This document shows positions 8,864 through 17,378 of a stretch of DNA of 64,000 nucleotides, piece by piece. Origin of the DNA: JAJDOD01 sp039024895 (GTDB lineage: Bacteria > Pseudomonadota > Alphaproteobacteria > Rhodobacterales > Rhodobacteraceae); contig JBCCPJ010000015.1 in the NCBI GenBank assembly GCA_039024895.1, forward strand, positions 12,818 through 76,817, given 5' to 3'. Each line of letters starts with the position of its first letter. Within the stretch, counting starts at the first letter, position 1. The translations under genes and the position numbers were made by a program. The notes below the pieces were generated by a model, which saw only the letters and a list, made by a program, of their open reading frames with translations, searched no databases and had not been told where the DNA came from.

Positions 8864-9889
8864 GTGACGGCGGGCGCGTATATCCTCGCGCCTGCCGGGC
8901 CTGCCTTAACGGCCGATGAAGCCGCGTTTTTCCGGGACGCTGATCCCTGGGGTTTCATCGTGTTTCAGCGCAATTGTGAGACCCCCGATCAGCTACGGCG
9001 TCTGACAGCAGAACTCCGCGAAAGCGTTGGCCGCGATGCACCTATCCTCATCGATCAGGAAGGCGGACGGGTCCAGCGGTTGCGCGCGCCCCATTGGCGG
9101 GAATGGCTGCCACCTTTGGAACAAGTGCCTGCCGGTGCGCGGGCCATGTATCTTCGCGGCCTGCTGATTGGCACCGAACTCATGGCATGCGGCATCGACG
9201 TCAATTGCTCCCCCTCTGCCGATATTGCCCGCGACAAGACACATACCTTCCTCCGCAACCGCTGCTACGGCGAATACCCTGATACCGTGATAAGCATGGC
9301 GGCGTCCTGTGCGGACGGGTTGATGGATGCCGGATGCCTCCCGGTTTTGAAACATGCGCCCGGCCACGGCCTTGCGGTGCAAGACAGCCACGAAGAACTG
9401 CCGCGTATCACCGCAACACTCAACTACCTTAAGCATAACGACTTTGAGGCGTTTCGAGGGCTCTCGGACCTGCCGCTTGTCATGACGGCCCATATCGTTG
9501 TCGATGCCATCGAAACCAAGCGTCCTATTACCATGTCGCGCAAAGGCATAAGGTTCTTACGAAAGTCACTGGGACTAAACGGCCTCCTGATGACCGACGA
9601 TATCTCCATGGGCGCTTTATCTGGAACTATGCGTGAGCGATCTGAAATGGCCCGCGCCGCCGGTTGCGATTTGGTTCTCCATTGCAATGGCGACATGGCG
9701 GAAATGGAGCAGGTTGCCGAAATCGGGCCAATGACGCCAAGAGCTGCCGATAGGGCAGATATTGCGTTGAACGCCAAACGCACCCCAATAGATATTGACA
9801 TTCCGGCGCTCGAAGCGGAGTTAATTAAGCTAATCGTAAGCGGCGACGGCAACTTTGATAAGAAGATCATGTCCCGACCCAGTTTTTGA
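8864..9889 (+). CDS. nagZ: beta-N-acetylhexosaminidase (peptidoglycan recycling)
   Basis: Cytoplasmic glycoside hydrolase family 3 enzyme that removes GlcNAc from GlcNAc-anhydroMurNAc peptides. The 341 residues show the family motifs: LIDQEGGRVQRLR (62-74), KHAPGHG (163-169), the catalytic His in DSHEELP (about 176), and the nucleophile loop TDDISMGAL (244-252). It starts with GTG at 8864, one base after the SPOR gene stop, and ends eleven bases before the scpA start. The last 60 residues or so are less conserved and their coding sequence is somewhat richer in A+T than the rest. This looks like ordinary C-terminal divergence rather than damage. Confidence 0.94.
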   Translation: MTAGAYILAPAGPALTADEAAFFRDADPWGFIVFQRNCETPDQLRRLTAELRESVGRDAPILIDQEGGRVQRLRAPHWREWLPPLEQVPAGARAMYLRGLLIGTELMACGIDVNCSPSADIARDKTHTFLRNRCYGEYPDTVISMAASCADGLMDAGCLPVLKHAPGHGLAVQDSHEELPRITATLNYLKHNDFEAFRGLSDLPLVMTAHIVVDAIETKRPITMSRKGIRFLRKSLGLNGLLMTDDISMGALSGTMRERSEMARAAGCDLVLHCNGDMAEMEQVAEIGPMTPRAADRADIALNAKRTPIDIDIPALEAELIKLIVSGDGNFDKKIMSRPSF

Positions 9890-9900
9890 GGGAGCAGAGC

Positions 9901-10680
9901 ATGGACGGCGACACCGATTTCGGTGAGGTCGAAGAGCGTCTCGCAGCCGAGGCGCTAATCGTTGATGTCGACGGCTACGAGGGCCCGCTTGACCTCTTGC
10001 TCATGCTATCGCGCACCCAGAGGGTTGACCTGCGTAAAATAAGTGTTTTGGCGCTGGCCGAACAGTACCTTTCCTTCGTGGAACGTGCGAAATCGCTCCG
10101 CATCGAATTGGCGGCAGATTACTTGGTCATGGCGGCGTGGCTGGCTTTCCTTAAGTCACGTCTCCTTTTGCCGCCCGACCCAGCGGATGAGGGGCCGTCG
10201 GGCGAAGACCTCGCGGCACATCTTGCGTTCCAACTCGAACGCCTTGCAGCGATGCGCGACTGTGCCGCGAAGCTGATGGCGCGTGACCAGAAAGGCCGCG
10301 ACTTCTTTGTGCGCGGCATTCCCGAAGACGTAACGCGCGTGCGGAAAGTGCGCTATACGGCGACGCTCCTTGATCTCATGCAGGGCTATGCGCGGCTCCG
10401 AACCAAGGATGATTTCCGCCCCTATGTCATGGATCGCGACAGTGTCATGACACTGGAACAAGCGCTTGAAAGGATGCGCGGATTGATCGGTTATGCTGGC
10501 GAGTGGACTGATCTTCTGTCCTACTTGCCGGAAGGGTGGGAGGCTGATCCAAAACGGCGGCGCTCGGCCACCGCATCGCATTTCGCGGCCTCGTTGGAAC
10601 TGGTCAAAAACGGCGCTATCCAGATTCGCCAGTCTGAGATGTTTGCGCCGATCCAGATCAAGGCGCGCCCCGGTGACTGA
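9901..10680 (+). CDS. scpA: segregation and condensation protein A
   Basis: Kleisin subunit of the SMC-ScpAB condensin that compacts and helps segregate the chromosome. The 259-residue product has the ScpA N-terminal signature DGYEGPLDLLLMLSRTQRVDLRKISVLALAEQYL (about 28-62) and the C-terminal winged helix around VMTLEQALERMRG. The ATG at 9901 follows AGGGAGCAGAGC. An in-frame TTG at 9886 overlapping the nagZ stop is less likely. It overlaps scpB by eight bases, so translation is coupled. The third partner, smc, is not in the window. Confidence 0.95.
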   Translation: MDGDTDFGEVEERLAAEALIVDVDGYEGPLDLLLMLSRTQRVDLRKISVLALAEQYLSFVERAKSLRIELAADYLVMAAWLAFLKSRLLLPPDPADEGPSGEDLAAHLAFQLERLAAMRDCAAKLMARDQKGRDFFVRGIPEDVTRVRKVRYTATLLDLMQGYARLRTKDDFRPYVMDRDSVMTLEQALERMRGLIGYAGEWTDLLSYLPEGWEADPKRRRSATASHFAASLELVKNGAIQIRQSEMFAPIQIKARPGD

Positions 10681-11335
10681 AGCCGAGGAAGAAGACAGCC
10701 TATTCGAAGCCCCACCCGAAGCCGAACAAGAACGCATGGTGGAGGCGATCCTCTTTGCGACAGCAGAGCCCGTGACCGTAACCGAACTCAACGCGCGGAT
10801 GCCCCATGGCTGCAACGCGAAGCTGGCGCTTGAAAAACTGGCGAAGCGGTATGAGGGGCGAGGGGTTTGCGTGGTAAAAGTTGGCGAGGCATGGGCTATT
10901 CGCACCGCTGCCGATCTTGGTTTTCTGATGCAGAAAGAAACGGTTGAGACGCGCAAACTGTCGCGTGCGGCGATCGAGACGCTTGCCATCATCGCCTACC
11001 ACCAACCTGTCACAAGGGCGGAGATTGAGGAAATTCGTGGCGTCAGCGTTAGCCGCGGTACGATTGATCAGTTGCTTGAACTTGACTGGATCAAGTTTGG
11101 TCGGCGCAAGCTCACCCCCGGTCGTCCCGTAACTTTTGTCGTGACGCAAGGGTTTCTGGACCATTTCGGTCTCGAAAATGCGCGCGATTTGCCAGGTTTG
11201 AAGGAACTGCGTGCGGCGGGTCTCCTCGAGAACCGCCCACCGCCGGGAGAAGACCTCGGCGATGACGAAGAAGACCACGAAGACCAAACCGACATGTTTG
11301 AAGACAGCGAGCAGCAAGACGGCGATGACCGCTAA
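10673..11335 (+). CDS. scpB: segregation and condensation protein B
   Basis: Winged-helix partner of ScpA in the SMC complex. The 220 residues include ERMVEAILFATAEPVTVTEL (first winged helix), the highly conserved RAAIETLAIIAYHQPVTRAEIEEIRGV, and GRPVTFVVTQGFLDHFGLENARDLPGL. The GTG at 10673 lies inside the scpA stop region and gives an N-terminus of the right length. The frame is open upstream but encodes unrelated residues there. The C-terminal tail (about 190-220) is strongly acidic (DDEEDHEDQTDMFED), which is common in Rhodobacterales ScpB proteins. Confidence 0.95.
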   Translation: MTEAEEEDSLFEAPPEAEQERMVEAILFATAEPVTVTELNARMPHGCNAKLALEKLAKRYEGRGVCVVKVGEAWAIRTAADLGFLMQKETVETRKLSRAAIETLAIIAYHQPVTRAEIEEIRGVSVSRGTIDQLLELDWIKFGRRKLTPGRPVTFVVTQGFLDHFGLENARDLPGLKELRAAGLLENRPPPGEDLGDDEEDHEDQTDMFEDSEQQDGDDR

Positions 11336-11441
11336 GGGACGCGCTCGCCTTAAACCAAACATGTTGATGCGGCTTGGAAACCGTCGAGCGTCTAAATGGC
11401 GAAATCCGACGCGTGTGTTCACGAGGCTCAGAAAAGTATGA
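11325..11441 (+). CDS. possible 38-residue very basic peptide coupled to scpB
   Basis: An ATG at 11325 lies eleven bases before the end of the scpB stop codon and opens a 38-codon frame ending in TGA at 11441. The predicted peptide has about a dozen Arg/Lys residues and no acidic residue. Almost all of it lies outside scpB, so it is not merely an overlapping frame. No good ribosome site is seen, and expression would rely on coupling to scpB termination. I do not recognise it as a ribosomal protein. It could also be chance. The tatABC genes that follow scpB in many relatives are not here. Confidence 0.3.
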   Translation: MTAKGRARLKPNMLMRLGNRRASKWRNPTRVFTRLRKV

Positions 11442-11471
11442 AGACCGTGAACCGTTATCGTCGTTTATAGG

Positions 11472-11981
11472 ATGCAGATTACGACGCTCGACACAATTGA
11501 CGAGGTTCGGGCCCTTGAACCATGGCTCAGCGCCTATATCCATTTCGTGACGGCCGATCTGGAACGGTTTGCCGGCGTTACCTTCGATCCGAGTGCTCTG
11601 CTTCGCAATACGTTGAACTCACTCGATAAAGTCGTCCCACCGCAAGGCGCGACGCTGGTTGCAGAGGCACCGGATGGTCGCCGGCTTGGCATGGTCTTCT
11701 TGCGCCCTTCTGGAGCAGAGGCGATGGAAATCAAACGGCTTTACGTCCCCGAGACGGGACGTGGACAAGGGGTCGGCAAAGCTTTGGTGCTTCATGCCAT
11801 GGACGTGGCCCGGGAAAAGGGCGCGGCGCGATTGCGCCTCGACAGTTCGAAGAATCTCATAAACGCCATCAACCTTTATCGTAACCTCGGCTTCAGGGAT
11901 TGCCCGCCCTATGCCGAAAGTGACCATTTTGACGACCCTGTGCTGGGCCCCCATTTGGTCTTCATGGATTGCTTGCTTTGA
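11472..11981 (+). CDS. GNAT family N-acetyltransferase
   Basis: Transfers an acetyl group from acetyl-CoA to an unknown amine. The 169 residues show the GNAT core: strand 4 with MEIKRLYVPETGRGQGVGKALVLHAMDVAREKG (about 92-120, with the RGQGVG acetyl-CoA loop), followed by ARLRLDSSKNLINAINLYRNLGFRDCPPY (motif B, ending in the usual LYRNLGF). The ATG at 11472 is the only sensible start. It stands alone downstream of scpB and is convergent with the dCTP-deaminase-like gene, separated by six bases. The substrate cannot be told from the sequence. Confidence 0.85.
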   Translation: MQITTLDTIDEVRALEPWLSAYIHFVTADLERFAGVTFDPSALLRNTLNSLDKVVPPQGATLVAEAPDGRRLGMVFLRPSGAEAMEIKRLYVPETGRGQGVGKALVLHAMDVAREKGAARLRLDSSKNLINAINLYRNLGFRDCPPYAESDHFDDPVLGPHLVFMDCLL

Positions 11982-11987
11982 GCTGTT

Positions 11988-13073
11988 CTACCCTGTGGTC
12001 ATTGGCTTGAAGTGCTTTGAGAGTTTCAGGCCCTGGCCCTGATAGTTCGATTTGATGTCGCGCCCGTAGAGAGCACGCGGGACTTCTGTCATGCGCTCAT
12101 AGATCAGTCGTCCCACCACTTGCCCATGTTCCAGAACGAATGGCGCTTCGTGACACCGAACCTCCAGCACCCCGCGCGAGCCACTGCCACCAGCCTCGGC
12201 CCAGCCGAAGCCCGGGTCGAAGAACCCGGCATAATGCACCCGAAACTCCCCGACCATCGCCAGATAAGGCGCCATCTCGGCGGCGTGGGTCGGCGGAATG
12301 ACAATCGCCTCGCGGCTGACAAGAATATAGAAAGCACCGGGATCGAGAATAATCCAACCGGTGTCGGTGCGCACCTCCTCCCAGTATGCCGCTGGATCAT
12401 AATGCGCGAGCTTACTCAAATCGATCACGCCCGTATGCGGCTTGGCGCGATAGCCAACCAAGGTGCTGTCCTCCGGGCGCAGATCAACAGAAAAGCCGAG
12501 GCCGCCCGATATCTTTGCCTCGCCTGAGACCACCGGCGTTTCCGCATGAAGTGCTCTTAGCGCGTCGTCTTCGATCTGGGTCTGACCGTCACGAAAAATA
12601 ATCTGGTTCAGCAATTGCCCAGTCTTCACGATGACCGAAAAACTCTGTGGGCATATCTCGACATAAAGGGGGCCGCGATAGCCTTGGGGCACGCGGTCGA
12701 ACTCGGTGCCGTTGTCTGTAATGATGCGCGTCAGCAAATCCAGCCGTCCGATGGAAGACTTGGCACTCGCAGCACCGGAAAGATACGGCGGCAAATCGAG
12801 CCGCTCCAGCAGCGGTACGACATAGACACAGCCTTTTTCCAGCACGGCACCACCGGTCAAGTCGATCTCATGCATGGTGAAATCGTCCAGGCGCTCAGCC
12901 ACAGTACGCCCAACACCCGCCAGAAAAGACGCCCGTACACGGTATGCGCGTGGCCCAAGCCGCAAATCCAAAGACGCTGGCTGAATCTGACCTTCTGACC
13001 AGGCCGCATCTGCGGACAGCGCACCATCCGCAATCAACACTTCTATACCACGGTCAGGCAAGACACCGGTCAT
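11988..13073 (-). CDS. dcd: 2'-deoxycytidine 5'-triphosphate deaminase (double-domain type)
   Basis: Deaminates dCTP towards dUTP to supply dTMP. At 361 residues it is about twice the length of the E. coli-type enzyme. It belongs to the alphaproteobacterial long form, in which two dUTPase-like folds are joined. Conserved pieces are IQPASLDLRLGPRAYRVRASFL, the active-site region SGAASAKSSIGRLDLLTRIITDNGTEFD, and a second half with GWAEAGGSGSRGVLEVRCHEAPFVLEHGQVVGRLIYERM. The ATG at 13073 follows AGAGGTGG. The frame is open 30 codons further upstream without family similarity. Convergent with the GNAT gene. Confidence 0.88.
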   Translation of the reverse strand: MTGVLPDRGIEVLIADGALSADAAWSEGQIQPASLDLRLGPRAYRVRASFLAGVGRTVAERLDDFTMHEIDLTGGAVLEKGCVYVVPLLERLDLPPYLSGAASAKSSIGRLDLLTRIITDNGTEFDRVPQGYRGPLYVEICPQSFSVIVKTGQLLNQIIFRDGQTQIEDDALRALHAETPVVSGEAKISGGLGFSVDLRPEDSTLVGYRAKPHTGVIDLSKLAHYDPAAYWEEVRTDTGWIILDPGAFYILVSREAIVIPPTHAAEMAPYLAMVGEFRVHYAGFFDPGFGWAEAGGSGSRGVLEVRCHEAPFVLEHGQVVGRLIYERMTEVPRALYGRDIKSNYQGQGLKLSKHFKPMTTG

Positions 13074-13121
13074 GGTGCCACCTCTGAACACCAAGCCAGG
13101 AAAAACTGGCTCAGATAGTTT

Positions 13122-13183
13122 TTCTTCTGTCCAAAATACCTCGGGGGACGTTGGCGAAGCCAACGGGGGGCGGAGCCCCCGTC
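13122..13183 (+). repeat. interspersed intergenic element, copy A
   Basis: Begins with TTCTTCTGTCCAAAATACC and TCGGGGG. Two adjacent hairpins follow: 13149-13165 (CGTTGGC / GCCAACG, loop GAA) and 13166-13180 (GGGGGC / GCCCCC, loop GGA). It is a variant of the element also found at 22621, 57754 and 61757, in the same orientation. It lies between the start of the dCTP deaminase gene and tRNA-Pro. Confidence 0.7.
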
Positions 13184-13203
13184 TGCGGTTCGAAAGTGAG
13201 CAT

Positions 13204-13281
13204 TGGTCGGGCTAGCAGGATTCGAACCTGCGACCTTCCGTCCCCCAGACGGACGCGCTAACCAGGCTGCGCCATAGCCCG
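13204..13281 (-). tRNA. tRNA-Pro (GGG anticodon)
   Basis: A full cloverleaf reads on the - strand. The acceptor stem is CGGGCTA / TAGCCCG, followed by discriminator A and an encoded CCA. The D arm is GCGCAGCCTGGTTAGCGC. The anticodon stem is TCCGT / ACGGA with loop CTGGGGG, so the anticodon is GGG. The T arm is GCAGG TTCGAAT CCTGC. It lies 66 bases downstream of the MerR gene on the same strand, a conserved location in Rhodobacterales. The GGG anticodon reads CCC and CCT proline codons. Confidence 0.97.
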
Positions 13282-13346
13282 ACGTGGCGGGTTCTGAAGC
13301 AAAACGCCCCACAGGGCAAGAGCAGATCTTCCGCATCGTTTTGGCG

Positions 13347-14135
13347 TCAGTCCGGACGGTTTGCCACGGCGCGCAGTCGCTCGGCGGCCTCGGCCAACAG
13401 GGTTTTGTGCGCGACCAGCACCTCCGGCTTTGCCAGTTTCAAACGGGCGGCGATCCCTGCAGGGAGCGCATGATCGGCGGCATCATCGGTGGGGTCCATA
13501 TTTGGCACATCGGGCGTCGCAGGAATTGTGGGTGCCGCTACTTCCGGGAGTTCGGGCTCGGGGCTCGCGACCTGTTCGGCGGGCTCGGGCGTTGGTTGCT
13601 TCGGTTCCGACACTTCAACGGGCTCAGTACCGGCATGGCGAAAGAGCGGGGGCGTTTCCGCATCCAGTTGATCGTCTGGAGTGCCGGCTTCTATGTTCTC
13701 CTGCTCGACGGACGTCTCTTCGGTCTCAAGCAGCGTTTCGTCGGGGTCGGGTTCAGCCGCATGGGTGGAGCGTGCCGCCGGTGCCGGCCGCGCCGCGCGT
13801 TCAAGGGCCTCTTCGTTTAGGGCAGGCGTTGATGGCCCCTCGTCCAGTCCTTCGCCAAATAGTTCCGGGGCGTATCCTGACACATGCTTGATGCCCTCTT
13901 CGCGGAAGAGCTTTTGTACCCCGCGAATGGTCATCCCTTGATCGTGGAGCAGCACTTTGACCCCACCAATCACGCGCATGTCGGATGGCCGATAATAGCG
14001 CCGCCCACCGGCGCGCTTCACGGGTTTAATCTGACTGAACCGCGACTCCCAAAAGCGTAACACATGGGTTGGCACATCAAGCCAATCGGCAACCTCTGAG
14101 ATGGTCCGGAATGCGTCTCGGGATTTTTCCGCCAA
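13347..14135 (-). CDS. MerR family transcriptional regulator
   Basis: A 262-residue regulator. The N-terminal winged helix (about 8-80) reads FRTISEVADWLDVPTHVLRFWESRFSQIKPVKRAGGRRYYRPSDMRVIGGVKVLLHDQG and is typical of MerR. The remainder is a long acidic Pro/Glu-rich linker (about 90-215) and a short helical C-terminus (GIAARLKLAKPEVLVAHKTLLAEAAERLRAV). There is no metal-binding cysteine set. It starts five bases after the ihfA stop, so the two form an operon, as in other Rhodobacterales (ihfA, MerR, tRNA-Pro). The ligand and targets are unknown. Confidence 0.88.
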   Translation of the reverse strand: MAEKSRDAFRTISEVADWLDVPTHVLRFWESRFSQIKPVKRAGGRRYYRPSDMRVIGGVKVLLHDQGMTIRGVQKLFREEGIKHVSGYAPELFGEGLDEGPSTPALNEEALERAARPAPAARSTHAAEPDPDETLLETEETSVEQENIEAGTPDDQLDAETPPLFRHAGTEPVEVSEPKQPTPEPAEQVASPEPELPEVAAPTIPATPDVPNMDPTDDAADHALPAGIAARLKLAKPEVLVAHKTLLAEAAERLRAVANRPD

Positions 14136-14139
14136 GACC

Positions 14140-14442
14140 TCAGCCCTTGTTGCCGGCCGCCACGCGATCTTTCATCAGGTGTGAAGGGCGAAATGTCAGG
14201 ACACGGCGCGGATGAATAGGAACCTCTTCCCCCGTCTTCGGGTTCCGGCCCACGCGCGCCGCTTTATCACGAATAGAAAAAGTGCCGAATGACGAAATCT
14301 TCACCTGCTCGCCAGCGACCAGGGCATCCGACATATGTTGCAAAACATTCTCAACCAATTGTGCAGATTCGTTTCTGCTTAGACCGACTTCACGGAAAAC
14401 GGCATCACTCAAATCCATGCGCGTTAAAGTCTTTCCTGTCAT
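14140..14442 (-). CDS. ihfA: integration host factor subunit alpha
   Basis: DNA-bending subunit that pairs with IhfB. The 100-residue product carries the HU/IHF fold with KTLTRMDLSDAVFREVGLSRNESAQLVENVL, the SFGTFSIRDKAARVGRNPKTGEEVPIHPRRVLTFRPS beta-arm, and the intercalating Pro in RNPKTGE. The ATG at 14442 follows AGGGGGTCGGG, and the in-frame extension to 14514 is not family-like. The promoter should lie in the 263-base gap upstream (14443-14705), which is A+T-rich near the start. Confidence 0.95.
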   Translation of the reverse strand: MTGKTLTRMDLSDAVFREVGLSRNESAQLVENVLQHMSDALVAGEQVKISSFGTFSIRDKAARVGRNPKTGEEVPIHPRRVLTFRPSHLMKDRVAAGNKG

Positions 14443-14640
14443 CCCGACCCCCTGAGGCTTTTTTATTTTGATATATAATCTTCGCACCATGGGCGCGTTG
14501 AAATTCCGAGTCAATATCAGTGCCTTGGGAATCGGCCTTCATTCTTTGAATGCATAGTAAAAACTGTATCAATGGCAGGTTTTTGCCAAACTTTGCCTGT
14601 CGCCAACGCCCGTTTGGGACCAGCTCGGGCCGTCGCTTCA

Positions 14641-14659
14641 GCGTATCGCCGAGATACGC
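14641..14659. other. stem-loop downstream of the XRE regulator gene
   Basis: A 7-bp perfect stem GCGTATC / GATACGC with a five-base loop lies 47 bases past the XRE gene stop and upstream of ihfA. There is no T-run on either side, so it is not a standard intrinsic terminator. A weaker pairing AAAAGCT / AGCTTTT (14692-14715) overlaps the XRE stop codon. Nothing else is visible in 14443-14705 apart from the presumed ihfA promoter. Confidence 0.35.
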
Positions 14660-14705
14660 CCGTTCCCTTGCCTTGCTGAGGCGCGGCGCTTAAAAGCTAT
14701 CGGCC

Positions 14706-15134
14706 TTAAGCTTTTGACGATGTGGCGGGCACGTCCGAGGCGCGTAGGGAAGCCATTCTTTCTTCCGCTAACTCAACCAGCTCGATCTTGTCCGATTTCG
14801 ACGGCAACGCGGAGTAGGCCGTGACCAAGCGCATCAGCAAGTCGTCTTCACCGGGATTGACCGGTTGCGACGTGGTCATCTGCGGCGCAACCGACGCTTC
14901 CGGCACCGGGGCGCCTTCGACAAATGATGCGAAGCTCAGGCCATAAAATTTGGACAGCAACAGGACCAGTGCGATTGTCGCGCGGCTCTGGGCGTCTTCA
15001 TATTTTTGGTATTGCTGAGGGCTCACGCCAATGACTTCGGCAACTTGCGCTTGGGTCAACTGGCGGTCAGTTCGAAATTTCCGGAGCCTATTACCAACAA
15101 AACGGTAGATGGGCGCATGGGTTGGTAACGGCAC
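14706..15134 (-). CDS. XRE-family helix-turn-helix regulator
   Basis: A 142-residue DNA-binding protein. The helix-turn-helix (about 12-65) reads VGNRLRKFRTDRQLTQAQVAEVIGVSPQQYQKYEDAQSRATIALVLLLSKFYGLSFASF, the Cro/C1 type also found in many Rhodobacterales short regulators. The C-terminal part has a helical stretch DLLMRLVTAYSALPSKSDKIELVELAEERMASL. It starts with GTG at 15134. It lies on the same strand between fabH and ihfA, where related genomes often have no gene. A 140-base gap separates it from fabH. The target is unknown. Confidence 0.85.
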   Translation of the reverse strand: MPLPTHAPIYRFVGNRLRKFRTDRQLTQAQVAEVIGVSPQQYQKYEDAQSRATIALVLLLSKFYGLSFASFVEGAPVPEASVAPQMTTSQPVNPGEDDLLMRLVTAYSALPSKSDKIELVELAEERMASLRASDVPATSSKA

Positions 15135-15274
15135 GTGGATAACCTTCGGTTCGTTAGTGGTAGGGTTAGCTACTTTATTCGAAACCGTTTGTCGACGAAT
15201 TCCTTTGCGTCATTCGGGTATCCTGAAGTAAGGTAGTCAGCCTAGCGCTCGTCCGGCGGATAGGCCGCGATGGT

Positions 15275-16246
15275 TCACCAGCGTAAAACAACAGATCCCC
15301 AAGCCAAACCGCCGCCGATGGCTTCGGTGACAAGAAGGTCCCCTTCCTTGATCTGCCCGTTCGAGACTCCGGCGCTCAAGGCAAGGGGGATCGACGCTGC
15401 GGAGGTGTTCCCATGATCTTGAACGGTCACAACAACCCGGTCCATGCCTACCCCCATTTTGGCCGCCGTGGATTTGATGATCCGCAAATTGGCCTGATGG
15501 GGGACGATCCAATCCACATCGTCTCCGCTCAGTCCGAGCGTGTCGAGTGCCGTATGCGCCGTCTTCGCCAGCTTTTCGACGGCATGCCGGAAAACTTCCT
15601 TGCCCTGCATGCGCAGATAGCCCGTGGTTTGCGTCGAAACGCCGCCGTCCACGTAGAGGATGTCGCGGTAGCTGCCGTCTGAATTGAGATCTGTCGCCAG
15701 GATCCCTCGATCCGCCGTTGTCCCTGTGCCATCCTCAGCCTCAACCACAATCGCACCGGCACCATCGCCAAAAAGCACTGAAGTCGCGCGATCTTCGAAG
15801 TCGATGATCCGGCTGAACGTCTCTGCTCCGATAATCAGGACGCGTTGCGCTTGACCCGAGAGGATCAGCGCATTCGCCTGTGCCAGGGCAAAGACGAAAC
15901 CGGCACAGACGGCCTGCACATCAAAGGCAAATCCCTGCGTCATGCCGATCCGATGCTGGACCATTGTTGCGGCGGACGGAAAGGTGAGGTCTGCGGTGGA
16001 TGTGGCAACCAGCAAAGCGTCGAGGTCGTTCGCCTTAAGACCAGCCGAAGCCAGTGCTGCTTTCGCCGCATAGCTTGCTAGGTCCGAGGTCGTTTCGCCA
16101 TCCGCTGCAAAATGCCGGCGCTCAATACCAGAGCGCGACCTGATCCACTCGTCGCTCGTGTCAATCCTGTCTTCAAACCAGCTATTTGGAACGATCCGTT
16201 CGGGTAGGTAGTGCCCTACGCCCCGAACTACCGCGCGTTTTGTCAT
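15275..16246 (-). CDS. fabH: beta-ketoacyl-ACP synthase III
   Basis: Starts fatty-acid synthesis by condensing acetyl-CoA with malonyl-ACP. The 323 residues are full length. The catalytic triad is clear: C114 in QAVCAGFVFA (most relatives have AACAGF), His in VPHQANLRI, and Asn in DHGNTSAASIPLAL. The GGGLAWGSVVLRW C-terminus is also diagnostic. It overlaps the end of plsX by four bases (ATGA), so both come from the yceD-rpmF-plsX-fabH operon, which joins phospholipid and fatty-acid initiation. Confidence 0.97.
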   Translation of the reverse strand: MTKRAVVRGVGHYLPERIVPNSWFEDRIDTSDEWIRSRSGIERRHFAADGETTSDLASYAAKAALASAGLKANDLDALLVATSTADLTFPSAATMVQHRIGMTQGFAFDVQAVCAGFVFALAQANALILSGQAQRVLIIGAETFSRIIDFEDRATSVLFGDGAGAIVVEAEDGTGTTADRGILATDLNSDGSYRDILYVDGGVSTQTTGYLRMQGKEVFRHAVEKLAKTAHTALDTLGLSGDDVDWIVPHQANLRIIKSTAAKMGVGMDRVVVTVQDHGNTSAASIPLALSAGVSNGQIKEGDLLVTEAIGGGLAWGSVVLRW

Positions 16247-17352
16247 CTTGCCTGCCCGCTGACGGCCGTTTCGGCCTGTTCTAGCGATCTATCCTGCGGG
16301 CTAAGGTCCAAAGATGCAACCCGTGCAGCGAGCCTCTGGTTGAACTGGCTGTCAGCCAACCGGAAGGCAAGCTTGATTGCCGCGCTCACACCGGTCGCAT
16401 CGGCGGAGCCGTGGCTTTTCACAACGGTGCCGTTTAGCCCGAGAAACACGCCACCATTTACGCGGCGCGGATCGATGCGCTTCGACAAGCGGCGCAGCGA
16501 TGTCAGCGCCAAAAGGGCGGCAATCCGGGACAAGGGGGTTGCGCGGAATGCCTCTTGCAAGAGTTCCCGGATCAACTGCGCCGTGCCTTCGCCCGTTTTC
16601 AACGCGACATTGCCGGTAAACCCGTCGGTCACGATCACATCCACACGGTTTGAAGGGATGTCACCGCCTTCGACGAAACCGACGAAATCGAACTCGGCGT
16701 CCCCCGCACTGCGTGTAATGAGATCGTAGGCCTCACGCATTTCAGGACGACCTTTGTTTTCTTCCGTCCCGACATTCAACAGCCCGATCCTCGGGCGCGC
16801 TAACCCAAGCCCGTTTCGCGCATAGGACGCGCCCATTAACGCATATTGGACGAGGTCTTTGGCGTCGGCGCGCACATCGGCGCCGACATCGAGCATTACG
16901 TTGAAGCCACCGGGGTTTTGCGACGGCCAGAGGATGCCAATGGCAGGGCGGTCGACACCTGGCAGCTTGCGGAGTGCCAGCATCGAGACCGCCATCAAAG
17001 CCCCGGTATTCCCGCAGGAGACAACAGCATCCGCCTCACCGCTTTTAACAGCCGCGATCGCGGCCCACATTGTCGTGCCCTTCCCGTGGCGCATGACATG
17101 TGCAGGCTTGTCGTCCATTTTAACAAACTCGCGGACATCTCGGACGCCGCAGCGACTGCCGAGTTTGCGCTTTGCAATAAGAGGGCTGAGTTCGTTTTCG
17201 GGGCCAAAGACGAGAAACTGGATTTTCGGGTTCTTGGCGCAGGACTTTGAAATACCGGCCACGATGGCAGCCGGACCCAGGTCGCCGCCCATGGCGTCAA
17301 CCGCAATGGTGATGCGCTCAGGCGCGTCTCCAGTATGGGTGTGGTCCGTCAT
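16243..17352 (-). CDS. plsX: phosphate acyltransferase PlsX
   Basis: Converts acyl-ACP to acyl-phosphate for phospholipid synthesis. The 369 residues have the PlsX opening ITIAVDAMGGDLGPAAIVAG (about 14-33), SCGNTGALMAVSMLALRKLPGVDRPAI, and FVEGGDIPSNRVDVIVTDGFTGNVALKTGEGTAQ. Slightly long because of an N-terminal MTDHTHTGDAPE extension. Lies 26 bases downstream of rpmF and overlaps fabH by four bases, so all three are co-transcribed. It is a peripheral membrane enzyme in characterised species. Confidence 0.96.
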   Translation of the reverse strand: MTDHTHTGDAPERITIAVDAMGGDLGPAAIVAGISKSCAKNPKIQFLVFGPENELSPLIAKRKLGSRCGVRDVREFVKMDDKPAHVMRHGKGTTMWAAIAAVKSGEADAVVSCGNTGALMAVSMLALRKLPGVDRPAIGILWPSQNPGGFNVMLDVGADVRADAKDLVQYALMGASYARNGLGLARPRIGLLNVGTEENKGRPEMREAYDLITRSAGDAEFDFVGFVEGGDIPSNRVDVIVTDGFTGNVALKTGEGTAQLIRELLQEAFRATPLSRIAALLALTSLRRLSKRIDPRRVNGGVFLGLNGTVVKSHGSADATGVSAAIKLAFRLADSQFNQRLAARVASLDLSPQDRSLEQAETAVSGQAR

Positions 17353-17378
17353 TGCCCTTCCCGGCGCCGACGGGGCAC

